From Hyphomicrobium_A sp963726795 (lineage in GTDB: Bacteria; Pseudomonadota; Alphaproteobacteria; Rhizobiales; Hyphomicrobiaceae), in NCBI GenBank assembly GCA_963726795.1, contig CAVSDD010000004.1, forward strand, positions 744,001 to 808,000: a stretch of 64,000 nucleotides of DNA, written 5' to 3'. Of this stretch, positions 1-8,209 are shown one piece after another; positions within the stretch are counted from its first letter, which is position 1, and the number at the start of each line of letters is the position of its first letter. The position numbers were made by a program, and so were the translations under genes. The notes beneath the pieces were generated by a model. That model saw only the letters and a program-made list of their open reading frames with translations. It did not search any database and had not been told where the DNA came from.

Positions 1-348
1 CGGCCGGGCCGGCGCCTCTAAGCCGAAGTTCTGGCGTTTGCTCTGGGCGTCGCTCTCGCTCATGTCGCCGAGCTTGATCGCACGGCGGACGAGAAGCCAG
101 GAGGCCAGATCCAGCAGCCGCGTCGTGAGCCGCATGCTCTCGGCGGTGTAGAGGACGCTGACGGAGGGCGGCAGCTGCTTCGACTGGGCACGCCCGGGGC
201 CTTCAAGGTAGGCGGCAACGCGCTCAACAAGCGCCATGCCGTCCCTGAAGACTATGTCGAATTGCTCGGATGCTTGAAACCGCTCTCCGAAGGAGACGGT
301 AACGTTGCTGGGCGCCAAGGCACCCTTTACGCGAGAACTTTTGTTCAT
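1..348 (-). CDS. rcdA: RcdA/DUF1465 family cell-cycle protein (partial, C-terminus outside window)
   Basis: Reading the minus strand from the ATG at 348 gives 116 uninterrupted codons up to the window edge. The protein begins MNKSSRVKGALAPSNV and contains YTAESMRLTTRLLDLASWLL, typical of the DUF1465/RcdA family. In Caulobacter RcdA is an adaptor that helps deliver CtrA and other substrates to ClpXP. The cytosolic adaptor role is taken from the family, not shown here. The family is usually about 160-180 residues, so roughly a third of the protein lies beyond the edge. The next gene upstream on the same strand is DUF1192, about 350 bases away, with a candidate small RNA between them. Confidence 0.85.
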   Translation of the reverse strand, partial: MNKSSRVKGALAPSNVTVSFGERFQASEQFDIVFRDGMALVERVAAYLEGPGRAQSKQLPPSVSVLYTAESMRLTTRLLDLASWLLVRRAIKLGDMSESDAQSKRQNFGLEAPARP

Positions 349-461
349 GACTTGATTTGGCACAACTACTCACCTGCGGGTCAGGTTACCACGCCCCCAC
401 CCTCGCAGGCCATAGTTAACAACATGGCCAAAAGCGGGGCGAACGGCTCCTGTATCTGTTG

Positions 462-600
462 ATGCAAAAAAAGAGCCGCTTTGCAGCGGCTCTGAAGTCA
501 ACAGGGAGGCGTCAAACAGAGTGGCAGGCGCCACTCGGGATCCAGAAGACTGGATAACGGGAAGTTACCCCCCTAACCCTAACAATTCGTAAACGTGAAG
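462..600 (-). ncRNA. Candidate small RNA with three hairpins and an intrinsic terminator
   Basis: Read on the minus strand, the gap between DUF1192 and rcdA holds a run of stems: TCCAG/CTGGA (541-554), GAGTGGC/GCCACTC (519-536), and a 9-bp GC-rich stem (472-493) followed by seven T. Between the last two stems lies an apparently unpaired stretch containing GCCTCCCTG, which could pair with a Shine-Dalgarno sequence. This is the layout of trans-acting alphaproteobacterial small RNAs with an anti-SD loop. It resembles the alpha-r/suhB kind, but I could not run a covariance model. The 5' end near 600 is a guess. The T-run could instead simply end the DUF1192 transcript. Confidence 0.5.
464..493 (-). 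terminator. Rho-independent terminator
   Basis: On the minus strand a 9-bp stem AGAGCCGCT/AGCGGCTCT with a 4-base loop (472-493) is followed directly by seven T (465-471). It ends either the candidate small RNA or the DUF1192 transcript, and sits about 115 bases before the rcdA start. Confidence 0.8.
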
Positions 601-701
601 GGGCTCGCAACCGCGCCGCCGCTAACGTTTGCCGCGCGGTTCATGCCGACATGAACCAGGGACAATCCCGGACAAGCGCGACATGTCCGCAGGATTTCCG
701 C

Positions 702-890
702 TTAACGCTTGAACAGCGCGCTCGCAGCGTTTTCGTGCCGGCGCTTCGTCTCGAGCTCGGTTTTTACGCGTGTGATTTCGCGCTCGAGCGCGCCGATCCG
801 GGCTTCAAGCTCCGCGACCGACAGCGTCTCGAGATTGTCGCCGATCGCCGCGCCGGCTGCCGGCTTGGGCCTGGCTTCATCCCAGTCCAT
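702..890 (-). CDS. DUF1192 family small protein
   Basis: A 62-residue protein starting MDWDEARPKP. The N-terminal third is Pro/Ala rich. The C-terminal two thirds (about 23-55) form one predicted coiled-coil helix, SVAELEARIGALEREITRV. Length, the charged helix and position next to rcdA and a quinone oxidoreductase match the alphaproteobacterial DUF1192 family. Its function is unknown. It is transcribed divergently from the quinone oxidoreductase, with 138 bases between the starts. The start has GGAG a few bases upstream (read on the minus strand), which supports the ATG at 890. Confidence 0.85.
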   Translation of the reverse strand: MDWDEARPKPAAGAAIGDNLETLSVAELEARIGALEREITRVKTELETKRRHENAASALFKR

Positions 891-1028
891 GGGAGCTCCT
901 TATCGTTGGTGCCCGCGCGCTCGCCTTGGTCGACTGTGCGACAACTCATTCTCGTCCACAACCCGTGCCGCTTGTATCGCGCGCGCCGCTCGGGCATCTC
1001 TCGGCACGACTTAAGGAAAGGATTAGGC

Positions 1029-2024
1029 ATGTCCGAGCTGCCAGCCACGATGACCGCCATCGCAATCGCGGGTAAAGGCGGCCCGGAAGTCTTGCAACCC
1101 GTGAGACTGCCGGTACCGCAACCGAGGCCCGGGCAGCTTCTGATCAAGGTCGCGGCGGCGGGCGTCAATCGTCCCGATCTGATGCAGCGCATGGGGCATT
1201 ATCCCGCGCCCAAGGGCCATTCCGAGATCCCGGGGCTTGAGGTTGCCGGCACCGTCGCGGCGCTTGGAGATAACGCGCTTCGCTTTCGCGAGGGCGACAA
1301 GGTGATGGCGCTCGTCAGCGGCGGCGGCTACGCCGAATACTGCCTCGCCGAAGCCACTTCTTGCCTGCCGGTGCCTGCCAACCTCAGCTTGAGCGAGGCC
1401 GCTGCCATACCGGAAGGCTACTTCACGGTGTGGCACAATGTATTTGAGCGTGGCGCCCTCAAAAGCGGCGAATGGTTCCTGATGCACGGGGGCACGAGCG
1501 GCATCGGCGTCGCCGCCATTCAGCTCGCGCACGCGCTCGGCGCCAAAGTGATCGCGACCGCCGGCTCGCCCGAGAAGTGCGAGGCCATCGTTAAGCTCGG
1601 AGCGGCGCGCGCTGTAGACTACAGCCGCGAAGACTTCGTCGAGGCCGTGAAGGCCGAAACCGGCGGGCGAGGCGTGGACGTCATCCTCGACATCGTCGGC
1701 GGCGATTATGTCGAGCGCAACATCCGCTCGCTCGCCGACGACGGACGCCTCGTGAACATCGCCTTCCAGAAGGGGTCGAAGGTCTCCATCGATATGATGC
1801 GCGTGATGCTGAAGCGGCTCACGCTGACAGGGTCGACGCTGCGGATCCGGTCCAACGAGGTTAAGGCCGCGATCGCGCGCGCGGTCGAGGAGCGCGTTTT
1901 GCCGCTGCTGAGCGAGGGAAAAATACGCGTCGTAATCGACGCCACCTACCCCCTTGCCGAAGCCGCCAAGGCACACGCACGTCTGGAAGAAAGCCACATT
2001 GGCAAGGTCGTGCTCACGGTCTAG
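1029..2024 (+). CDS. NAD(P)H:quinone oxidoreductase, PIG3-type medium-chain reductase
   Basis: 331 residues of the zinc-free MDR superfamily. An N-terminal GroES-like domain (about 1-120, with VNRPDLMQRMGHYPAP) is followed by a Rossmann domain with the nucleotide loop GGTSGIG at 154-160. The PIG3/TIGR02824 group reduces quinones with NADPH as a soluble cytosolic enzyme. The reading frame is open back to 651, but the ATG at 1029 is preferred: AAGGAAAGGA lies just upstream and the protein start MSELPATMTAIAI fits the family length. The extra upstream codons overlap the divergent DUF1192 gene and are not real coding sequence. Confidence 0.9.
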   Translation: MSELPATMTAIAIAGKGGPEVLQPVRLPVPQPRPGQLLIKVAAAGVNRPDLMQRMGHYPAPKGHSEIPGLEVAGTVAALGDNALRFREGDKVMALVSGGGYAEYCLAEATSCLPVPANLSLSEAAAIPEGYFTVWHNVFERGALKSGEWFLMHGGTSGIGVAAIQLAHALGAKVIATAGSPEKCEAIVKLGAARAVDYSREDFVEAVKAETGGRGVDVILDIVGGDYVERNIRSLADDGRLVNIAFQKGSKVSIDMMRVMLKRLTLTGSTLRIRSNEVKAAIARAVEERVLPLLSEGKIRVVIDATYPLAEAAKAHARLEESHIGKVVLTV

Positions 2025-2096
2025 GCGGCACGCCCGCTCCGCCATTAAATTGACAATACGGGGATTTCTTGTGGCCCGGCCTGCGGGGAAATTACC

Positions 2097-2147
2097 GGGA
2101 AATCGACGGCAACTTTCGGGCAACAGACGGCAGTTTTGGGGAAATCG
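2097..2147 (+). repeat. Imperfect 21-bp tandem repeat in the leader of the next gene
   Basis: Two adjacent 21-base units (2097-2117 and 2118-2138) and a 9-base third start (2139-2147) share GGGAAAT/GGGCAAC, then GACGGCA, then a T-rich end. The repeat runs right up to the start codon at 2151, so every unit offers a GGGAA-like ribosome-binding sequence. It lies between the quinone oxidoreductase stop and an exported protein. Confidence 0.55.
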
Positions 2148-2150
2148 CAC

Positions 2151-3140
2151 GTGAAGGCGTGGTGGAGCTGGCTGGTCGCGATCGCCGCCGTTTGCGGTTT
2201 GACGCTCGCGTGCACGCTGCTTCCGTTCGCCGCCAATGCCAAGAGCAAGCCCGCCAACAAGCACGGCTTCAGTACAACAGAGTCGCTGTTGCAGTGGATC
2301 AATAACTACCGCAAAGATCCCGAGCCCAAGCGCCTGCCGGAAGCCGTGCAGGCGATGCGCAATATGGGCCTCCTCAAAGACATCGAGAATGGCGGCATCT
2401 ACATCGGCTTCATCGCCGGCGTGATCGGTTCCAATCCCGATCAGGCCGAGAGCTTGATCTCCGACATGTTTCCCATGGAGCCGTCGGACCAGATCGTCGT
2501 CGTAAAGGCGATTGCCTACTCGGGCCTCGCCGAGTGGAAAGACCTGATGGGCAAGTTCGTTGAGCGCATGCCCGCGCGCAAGGTCGTGATTGAACGTTAC
2601 CTCTACGGCAAGCTGCAGGTGCTGCGTGAGCTGCCGCTCGACAGCCCGATCGCGGTAGACGCCAACTGGGGCTACTACTTCGCCACCGGATCATCCGAGC
2701 CGATCCAGCGCCTGATCGGCGCGCTCGCCTGGTCGAGGGAGAAGAACAACGTCGAGCATCTCACCATCGGCAGCATGGTCAAGTGGACCATGGCGCAGAA
2801 CGCCTCCCGTGACCTCGATCTCCTCGGGTATCTGAAAACGGCACTCCCGCATCAGCCAGACAATGTCGCCGTGCCGCTGCGCGACATTATTGAATTGGCC
2901 GAGACCTTCGAGCTCGCGCACATTCGCAAGGACGCACTGGACGCGATCGAGAACCTGAAGATGAAAGGCCCTGAAGTTGCCCGCAACTTCAACTGGTGGG
3001 GTCAGGCCGGACAGACGGTGTTTGCGCTGGGATGCGTCGCCGCCGGTGTGATGGGCCAGGTCTACATGGGCGTGCCGTGCGTGGTTGGCGGCGCCTTGTC
3101 GAACGTCGCCCTCAAGTACCTCACCCCGGCCGAGCAGTAG
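2151..3140 (+). CDS. Exported protein of unknown function
   Basis: About 329 residues from the GTG at 2151, which has GGGGAAA just upstream. A TTG at 2136 in the same frame is less likely. The N-terminus (KAWWSWLVAIAAVCGLTLAC...ANA) is a signal peptide cleaved near residue 32. The mature part is mainly helical. It has no catalytic motif I recognise. A glycine-rich hydrophobic stretch near the C-terminus (about 285-318, TVFALGCVAAGVMGQVYMG) could be a membrane anchor. I do not recognise the family. It may act in the periplasm or inner membrane. Confidence 0.8.
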   Translation: MKAWWSWLVAIAAVCGLTLACTLLPFAANAKSKPANKHGFSTTESLLQWINNYRKDPEPKRLPEAVQAMRNMGLLKDIENGGIYIGFIAGVIGSNPDQAESLISDMFPMEPSDQIVVVKAIAYSGLAEWKDLMGKFVERMPARKVVIERYLYGKLQVLRELPLDSPIAVDANWGYYFATGSSEPIQRLIGALAWSREKNNVEHLTIGSMVKWTMAQNASRDLDLLGYLKTALPHQPDNVAVPLRDIIELAETFELAHIRKDALDAIENLKMKGPEVARNFNWWGQAGQTVFALGCVAAGVMGQVYMGVPCVVGGALSNVALKYLTPAEQ

Positions 3141-3239
3141 ATCTGGCTTTGCCGGCTATTGGCCGACTAACGCCGTCACACGGCTGTCACGGAATCTCCC
3201 GCAAGATTAGCACCTTGATTGGACTTGCTCAGGGTGCCG

Positions 3240-4367
3240 ATGACCGAACTCGCCTGGGCGTGCACGCTCTTTGTGCTGCTCGCCACGCTGCTGCATATCG
3301 CCAGCATGCTGCTCGCCCTCTATCGCTGCCGGCGGCCATCGTCACGCGCCGCGATTGTGGGACCTCCCATCAGCGTGCTGCGGCCCGTACGCGGCCTCGA
3401 TCCATTCGACGAGCTCACGTTGCGGTCGGGCTTCGAGCTCGACTACCCCGATTACGAGCTGATCTTGTGCTGCGCCGATGCCGATGACCCGTCTGTCGCC
3501 CTCATCCGCCGCCTCATGCGCGAGTACCCGGATGTATCAGCGCGCCTGCTTGTCGGCCGGGATGACGCCACGTCAAATCCCAAGCTCAACAACCTGATCA
3601 AGGGTTGGCGCGTTGCGCGCTGCGACTGGGTCGTGATGGCGGACTCAAACGTGCTGATGCCGCGCGACTACCTGCAACAGTTGCTGGCCGGCTGGCGCAG
3701 CGACACCGGGCTTCTATGCGCGCCTCCGATCGGCGGCATGCCGCAAGGTTTCTGGGCCGAGGTCGAGTGCGCCTTCCTCAATAGCTATCAGGCGCGCTGG
3801 CAGTATGCCGCCGATACGGTCGGACTCGGGTTCGCGCAGGGCAAGACCATGCTGTGGCGCCGAGCAGACTTGGAGCAGGCCGGCGGCATTCGCGCACTTG
3901 GCGCGGAGATCGCCGAGGATGCAGCGGCGACGAAAGTCGTGCGCCGGGCAGGCAAACGCGTGCGCCTGGTCGACCGCGCTTTTGCTCAACCGCTGGGGCG
4001 TCGCTCGGTCATTCAGGTGTGGTCGCGACAGGCGCGCTGGGCAAAGCTGCGCCGCGCGACGTTTCCCGCCTGCTTCCTGCCAGAAGTTTTGACGGGAAGT
4101 CTCGCTCCCATGCTCGCTGCGGTCTACGCCGCGGCCGGCGCCGATCTGCCCATCGGGGGAACGCTCTTGGCGCTCGGTGTTCTGTGGTACGGGTGCGAAG
4201 CGATACTTACGCGGCAAGCGGGATGGCATCTCAACCGCTTGTCGCCGCTGGCCTGGGCCGTGCGCGACCTGATGCTGCCGGTGATATGGACGCAGGCGTG
4301 GCTCGGCAACGAGTTCAGCTGGCGCGGAAACGAGATGAGCCTTGAGAGCGCAGTCGCTGGCAACTGA
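3240..4367 (+). CDS. Ceramide glucosyltransferase-like glycosyltransferase (GT2/GT21)
   Basis: 375 residues. It has an N-terminal membrane helix (about 5-28), a GT-A domain, and C-terminal hydrophobic segments (about 285-350). Typical GT21 features are visible: SVLRPVRGLDPF near 45, VVMADSNVLM with the metal-binding acidic motif at 132-141, and RQARW at 263-267, which matches the (Q/R)xxRW motif. The family transfers glucose from UDP-glucose to ceramide. Bacterial relatives (including HpnI) act on other lipids, so the acceptor is uncertain. The ATG at 3240 follows AGGGTG. An upstream TTG at 3219 is possible. It acts at the cytoplasmic membrane, and no hopanoid or sphingolipid genes are nearby. 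Confidence 0.85.
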   Translation: MTELAWACTLFVLLATLLHIASMLLALYRCRRPSSRAAIVGPPISVLRPVRGLDPFDELTLRSGFELDYPDYELILCCADADDPSVALIRRLMREYPDVSARLLVGRDDATSNPKLNNLIKGWRVARCDWVVMADSNVLMPRDYLQQLLAGWRSDTGLLCAPPIGGMPQGFWAEVECAFLNSYQARWQYAADTVGLGFAQGKTMLWRRADLEQAGGIRALGAEIAEDAAATKVVRRAGKRVRLVDRAFAQPLGRRSVIQVWSRQARWAKLRRATFPACFLPEVLTGSLAPMLAAVYAAAGADLPIGGTLLALGVLWYGCEAILTRQAGWHLNRLSPLAWAVRDLMLPVIWTQAWLGNEFSWRGNEMSLESAVAGN

Positions 4368-4370
4368 GGA

Positions 4371-6155
4371 CTAGCCGGCGCGCGCGGTATTGCGAGCCGA
4401 TCCGCGGCACATCTGCTTCGCCTTGGCGAGGGCGGCTTCGCGCGTGTCGAACTCACCGATGCTCGCACCGCCAGGGGCATGCAGCTTGACGAAGTTGTCG
4501 AGCATCGAGCCCTCAAACCCATCGAGCACGGTCAGCGCCGTGTAGCGCGCTTCGCCGTCTTGACGCGCGAGGACGAGGATCGTCTTTTTGCCACCGTAGC
4601 TCGCCGACATGATGCGGCAGCGCTTGGCGGCGGCGACCTGTTCGGGTGCGGGAGGCGCTGTCAATGCTTGGACGTCCATCGCCGCGGCAAACTTGAACGA
4701 GGTGTCTTTCGCTGTTTCGGGTGCAGCGGTGGGTGCCGAATCTGGGGCCTGCGCCAGCTCGCGCGGGGCCGGTGGTGCTACGGGGGCGGTGGGAGGCGGT
4801 GGAGCTGACGGCTCGGTCGGTGCGGGATTGGCATCAGGTGCAGGCGGCGCTGACTGCGAGGCCGCTGGTGTCGGCGATCCAGGCGTATCGGTCGCCGGGG
4901 GCGAGGGAGAATTGGACTCCGCGAGTTTTGGCTCGGGCTCGGGCACCGTCTGCTCAGCTGCGACTGGAGCGGTAGTGGCTGGCTCGCTGGCCTGCGGCGC
5001 TGAACCGTTGTCCCCGCCCGCATCTTGCGTGGCGATCTCTTGTTCGGGCTCAGCGGCCTTGGCCGGCGCGATAGGGGGCTCGGCAACCTTTGCCTCAGCG
5101 CTCTGCAGCTGCTCGGCTTCGCGGCTCACGGGCTTCGCCGTTGGAACTTGCGCGAGCAGCACGGGCGGGCCGTCTTCGTCAGGCGCTCGCGCGGGAGCGG
5201 CGCTCGATGGCAGCGACTGCGTGGTTTGGAGATCAGCCCCTGGAGCCGCATCGATTGACCGCGACCAAACCGTGCGCACCGGCATGGCGTTGCTCGCGCT
5301 GGCATCGGCAACGGGTTCGACGACCGGCTCAGGGAGATCCTCCGTGCGGTTGGCGACTGGAACGTTATCGGCGGCGTCGGCAGGACCGCCGAGCGCAGCG
5401 GCCGGCGGCAGCTCGGCTTCGGCCACGCGCTTCTTGGTGGCGGAAGCGGATTTCGTTCCCGGCTTGACGACCAGTCGTGGTGCCGGCGTCTCGTCGGCCT
5501 TGCTGCAGAAGGCCGAGCGATAGCTGTCGGCGACCCATTCGATCGAAGCGCCGTAGTGGCGGTCGCTCGCCCAGCGGCGCGACAAATCCGAGAACGTCGT
5601 CGGATGTCCGAAGGACGCGACAGATTCGATGATGTCGTCCTGCTTCAGCTTCGTGCGTGCGCCGACCGGGGCAGGGATGTGCTCTCCCGAATAGACGACG
5701 AGGTGCTGGATTTGCGCCAGCACGCCCGTGCTGACGTCGGGATAGCTGTCGCCCGGCACGCCGCCCCCCGTGGTACCGAGGCCGGCGAAGTTATTCTGCG
5801 TTAGGCGCACGTCACCCCAGCGGCCGTTGCCCTGCTTGTAGGTGAGGAAGTTCGTCTCGACCGCCATTTGGTAGAACGCGTAATCCCATCGTACGTGCCA
5901 GGTATCGCCGTGACGGCGGTACCAGTCGGCGATGCCGACGAAGCGCGGATCGAGGTTGTGATTGCGCTGCTTCAGGAATGCCATCAGGCGCGCGGGCGTG
6001 ACGCAGCGGGGAACCGCATTGTCCTTCGTGGTGCGGATCGGAGGCGGGGCCGCGTTGGACGCCACGATCGAGACGCAGAGCGCCAGTGCTGTGACTGCCG
6101 CGCGTGCGCACCATAGATGCCGGGACCCGGCACATGCCGATTTGCTACTAGCCAT
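4371..6155 (-). CDS. Exported glucosaminidase-like protein with long Pro/Ala/Glu linker (copy 1)
   Basis: 594 residues. A signal peptide (about 1-36) is followed by a glucosaminidase/lysozyme-like domain (about 48-220) with AVETNFLTY (possible catalytic Glu100) and TQNNFAGLG (119-127). A roughly 280-residue low-complexity Pro/Ala/Glu/Ser linker follows. A small C-terminal domain (about 512-585) starts CRIMSASYGGKKTILVLAR. The likely role is peptidoglycan cleavage in the periplasm, with the linker spanning space and the end domain possibly targeting. The gene to its left on the other strand is convergent. The neighbour upstream (6257-7966) is a paralogue with the same three-part plan, so this is a tandem duplication. 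Activity is inferred. Confidence 0.8.
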   Translation of the reverse strand: MASSKSACAGSRHLWCARAAVTALALCVSIVASNAAPPPIRTTKDNAVPRCVTPARLMAFLKQRNHNLDPRFVGIADWYRRHGDTWHVRWDYAFYQMAVETNFLTYKQGNGRWGDVRLTQNNFAGLGTTGGGVPGDSYPDVSTGVLAQIQHLVVYSGEHIPAPVGARTKLKQDDIIESVASFGHPTTFSDLSRRWASDRHYGASIEWVADSYRSAFCSKADETPAPRLVVKPGTKSASATKKRVAEAELPPAAALGGPADAADNVPVANRTEDLPEPVVEPVADASASNAMPVRTVWSRSIDAAPGADLQTTQSLPSSAAPARAPDEDGPPVLLAQVPTAKPVSREAEQLQSAEAKVAEPPIAPAKAAEPEQEIATQDAGGDNGSAPQASEPATTAPVAAEQTVPEPEPKLAESNSPSPPATDTPGSPTPAASQSAPPAPDANPAPTEPSAPPPPTAPVAPPAPRELAQAPDSAPTAAPETAKDTSFKFAAAMDVQALTAPPAPEQVAAAKRCRIMSASYGGKKTILVLARQDGEARYTALTVLDGFEGSMLDNFVKLHAPGGASIGEFDTREAALAKAKQMCRGSARNTARAG

Positions 6156-6256
6156 ACGCAGACACCCGGAGCTGGCGTTCTAACCGGTCGTGACAGGCAA
6201 TGTCGGGGAAGCGGCGCCGCCCGCTGAGCGAGCGGCGCTTATGCGCGCGTGCCGGC

Positions 6257-7966
6257 TCAGCCCTCGGGGCAGAGCTCGAAAGCCTTGTCGAGGGCCTTCG
6301 TCTGGTTGGTGAAGGTGCCGATCGACTGGCCGCCCTTGGCATAAGCGGAGATGTAGGCGTCGATCTCGCGTTGCTCGGTCGTGTCGTTGACGTCGAGCAC
6401 CGTGTAGTTCACCGCATCCTTGGTCGCGGCTTTGATCAGGATGGCGCGCTGGCCGCCGTAGCTCGCGGTCCACACCTTGCACTTGCCATCGTTGGCCGCG
6501 GAAGGAACCTTCAGCTGTGTAGCCGCCCCCGTGATGGCGGCGGTCTGGATCGCGGCGCCCTTGTCGGTTTCCTTTTTGGGGCCGGCCTTTTCAGCAGTCG
6601 CCGCTTGATCGGACGGCACGCCGTTGAGGATGGTCATGGCAGGCTTCGCGGCCGGCTCGGCGGCAGGTTCCGCTGCGGCTGCATTGGCGCTTGCGACGCC
6701 GTTGCCGAACATCCCGGCGGCGCCAAGGCCGGTCCGGGGCTGATCCTGCTTGCGCTCTTCCTCGATGTTGCGGCGCGCGATCTCGGCGCCCGAGACTTTC
6801 GGGGCCTCTGGTGCGGTGGCCGCGTCGGGCTCCTTGGCGGCGACTTGCATCGTCGCTGCCGGTTCGGCGGCGGCAGCCGGCTCTGCGATTGCCGGGTCCG
6901 TAGCGCCCCGGTCTTTGGCGGGCGCAGCTGGATCCACCGTGCCGTCGCGGATACTGGCGGCGGCCGCCATGTAAGCCGGTGCCGTTGCCGATGGCGCGTT
7001 GGATTTCTTGGTCTTGGCGGCGACCTCGGTCTTGGCCTTTTTGACGGCTTCTGCCTTTTCGGTCGCCCTCTTTATTGCATCGGCCTTTTCGGCCGGGTTC
7101 GTCTCAGGCTTAGCGATCGGCTCGACCTTGGCGGTCTTCTCGGTAGCCTTTTCGACAACCTTGGCCTTGAGCGAAGGATCGGGAACGATGGCGGCGACCT
7201 TTGCGGGCGCCTTCGCGTCGGCCTTGGGCGCATAGCCTTGGACCGCGTCCGCTTTGGTCAGCGGCGCGGGATCGGCTGAGGCCGCCGCAACGTGCGTTGC
7301 GCCGCCACGACCCTGGCGGGCTTCGGCCAGCATCTCGGGATTGGGATCGGGCTTGTTGCAATAGCCGTCGTAGAAGCCGTCGGCGATGCCGGCGATGTCG
7401 CGGGAATAGCCGCGCGAGCCCGGTGCCCATTGGCGGGCAAGGATCGTGTAGGTCATCGGCCCTTTGATCGTGCGCTGCCACTCGGTCAGCACGCCCCATT
7501 CCTGGACATTCTTCGTGCGCTCGGCCACCGGATTGTCGATGTGATCGCCGGCATACATCAAGAGATGCTGGAGGTGAGCCTTTACGCCGCTCGAGATGTC
7601 GGTGAAGCGCTCGCCGTGGGCGCCCCCGCCCGAGGCGCCGAGGCCGGCAAAGTTGTTCTGGTCGGCGCGAACGTCGCCGGTATAGCTGAGCGCGCCCGTC
7701 TCCAGCACCATCTGGAAGAACGCCATGTCCCAGCGGATTCCGAGCTGCTCGCCGAGGCGCATGTATTCGGTGGCAACGCCCTCATAGCGCGGGTTCACCT
7801 TCGCATTGCGCGAATGCAGGTAGGCCATCAGCCGGCCCGGAGTGGCGCAGGCGGGAACAGGGTTTGAGGCGGAAATCTTGACCTCAGGGAGGTCGGCGGC
7901 AATGGCAGGGAAGGCCAAGGCTGCGGCTAGAGCAATCGTCGTAGAGGCTCTGAAAAGCATCTGCAT
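6257..7966 (-). CDS. Exported glucosaminidase-like protein with long Ala/Lys-rich linker (copy 2)
   Basis: 569 residues, with the same plan as copy 1: signal peptide (about 1-24), hydrolase-like domain (about 38-215) with MVLETGALSY (Glu89) and DQNNFAGLGASGGG (102-115), a long linker, and a C-terminal domain starting CKVWTASYGGQRAILIKAA near 490. The linker differs from copy 1: it is rich in Ala, Lys and Glu (KVEPIAKPETNPAEKADAIK) and may form charged helices, whereas copy 1 is Pro-rich. The start ATG at 7966 has GTGGGATCTC upstream. It is transcribed in the same direction as copy 1, with about 100 bases between them, so both may share a transcript. Confidence 0.8.
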   Translation of the reverse strand: MQMLFRASTTIALAAALAFPAIAADLPEVKISASNPVPACATPGRLMAYLHSRNAKVNPRYEGVATEYMRLGEQLGIRWDMAFFQMVLETGALSYTGDVRADQNNFAGLGASGGGAHGERFTDISSGVKAHLQHLLMYAGDHIDNPVAERTKNVQEWGVLTEWQRTIKGPMTYTILARQWAPGSRGYSRDIAGIADGFYDGYCNKPDPNPEMLAEARQGRGGATHVAAASADPAPLTKADAVQGYAPKADAKAPAKVAAIVPDPSLKAKVVEKATEKTAKVEPIAKPETNPAEKADAIKRATEKAEAVKKAKTEVAAKTKKSNAPSATAPAYMAAAASIRDGTVDPAAPAKDRGATDPAIAEPAAAAEPAATMQVAAKEPDAATAPEAPKVSGAEIARRNIEEERKQDQPRTGLGAAGMFGNGVASANAAAAEPAAEPAAKPAMTILNGVPSDQAATAEKAGPKKETDKGAAIQTAAITGAATQLKVPSAANDGKCKVWTASYGGQRAILIKAATKDAVNYTVLDVNDTTEQREIDAYISAYAKGGQSIGTFTNQTKALDKAFELCPEG

Positions 7967-8209
7967 GAGATCCCACCCGGTTTTTCAGACGTGGCTTTCC
8001 CGTATCGCTGGGACGCCAAACGGTCCGACAATCGTTCTTAAGTGCTTAACGTTAACGACTGGTTTACGACTTATCGGAACCCGCCCCTGAAAGTGCGCAC
8101 CTTTGGGGCACCAGTTGGAGCAACGGGCGGAGGAATTAAGGCAGACGCACCGACCCTCTCGCGTGATTAACGCCGTAATGGTGTTCGCGGCTGGCTTCAA
8201 GAAGTCTCG

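Noticed and set aside
1023..2264. A 413-residue open frame on the minus strand opposite the quinone oxidoreductase
   Set aside because: It is antisense to a clear MDR enzyme, shows Arg/Ala/Gly-rich noise and no family resemblance; a typical long shadow frame in GC-rich DNA.
4609..5523. A 304-residue plus-strand frame rich in Ala, Gly and Ser
   Set aside because: It is the complement of the Pro/Ala/Glu linker of the glucosaminidase-like gene. Low complexity keeps both strands open.
6200..7279. A 359-residue plus-strand frame rich in Gly, Arg and Leu
   Set aside because: Antisense to the second glucosaminidase-like gene; its composition mirrors the linker and there is no ribosome site.
8038..8055. 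A cluster of three TTAA words that might be CtrA sites
   Set aside because: The spacings (4 and 10 between words) do not give the TTAA-N7-TTAA consensus.
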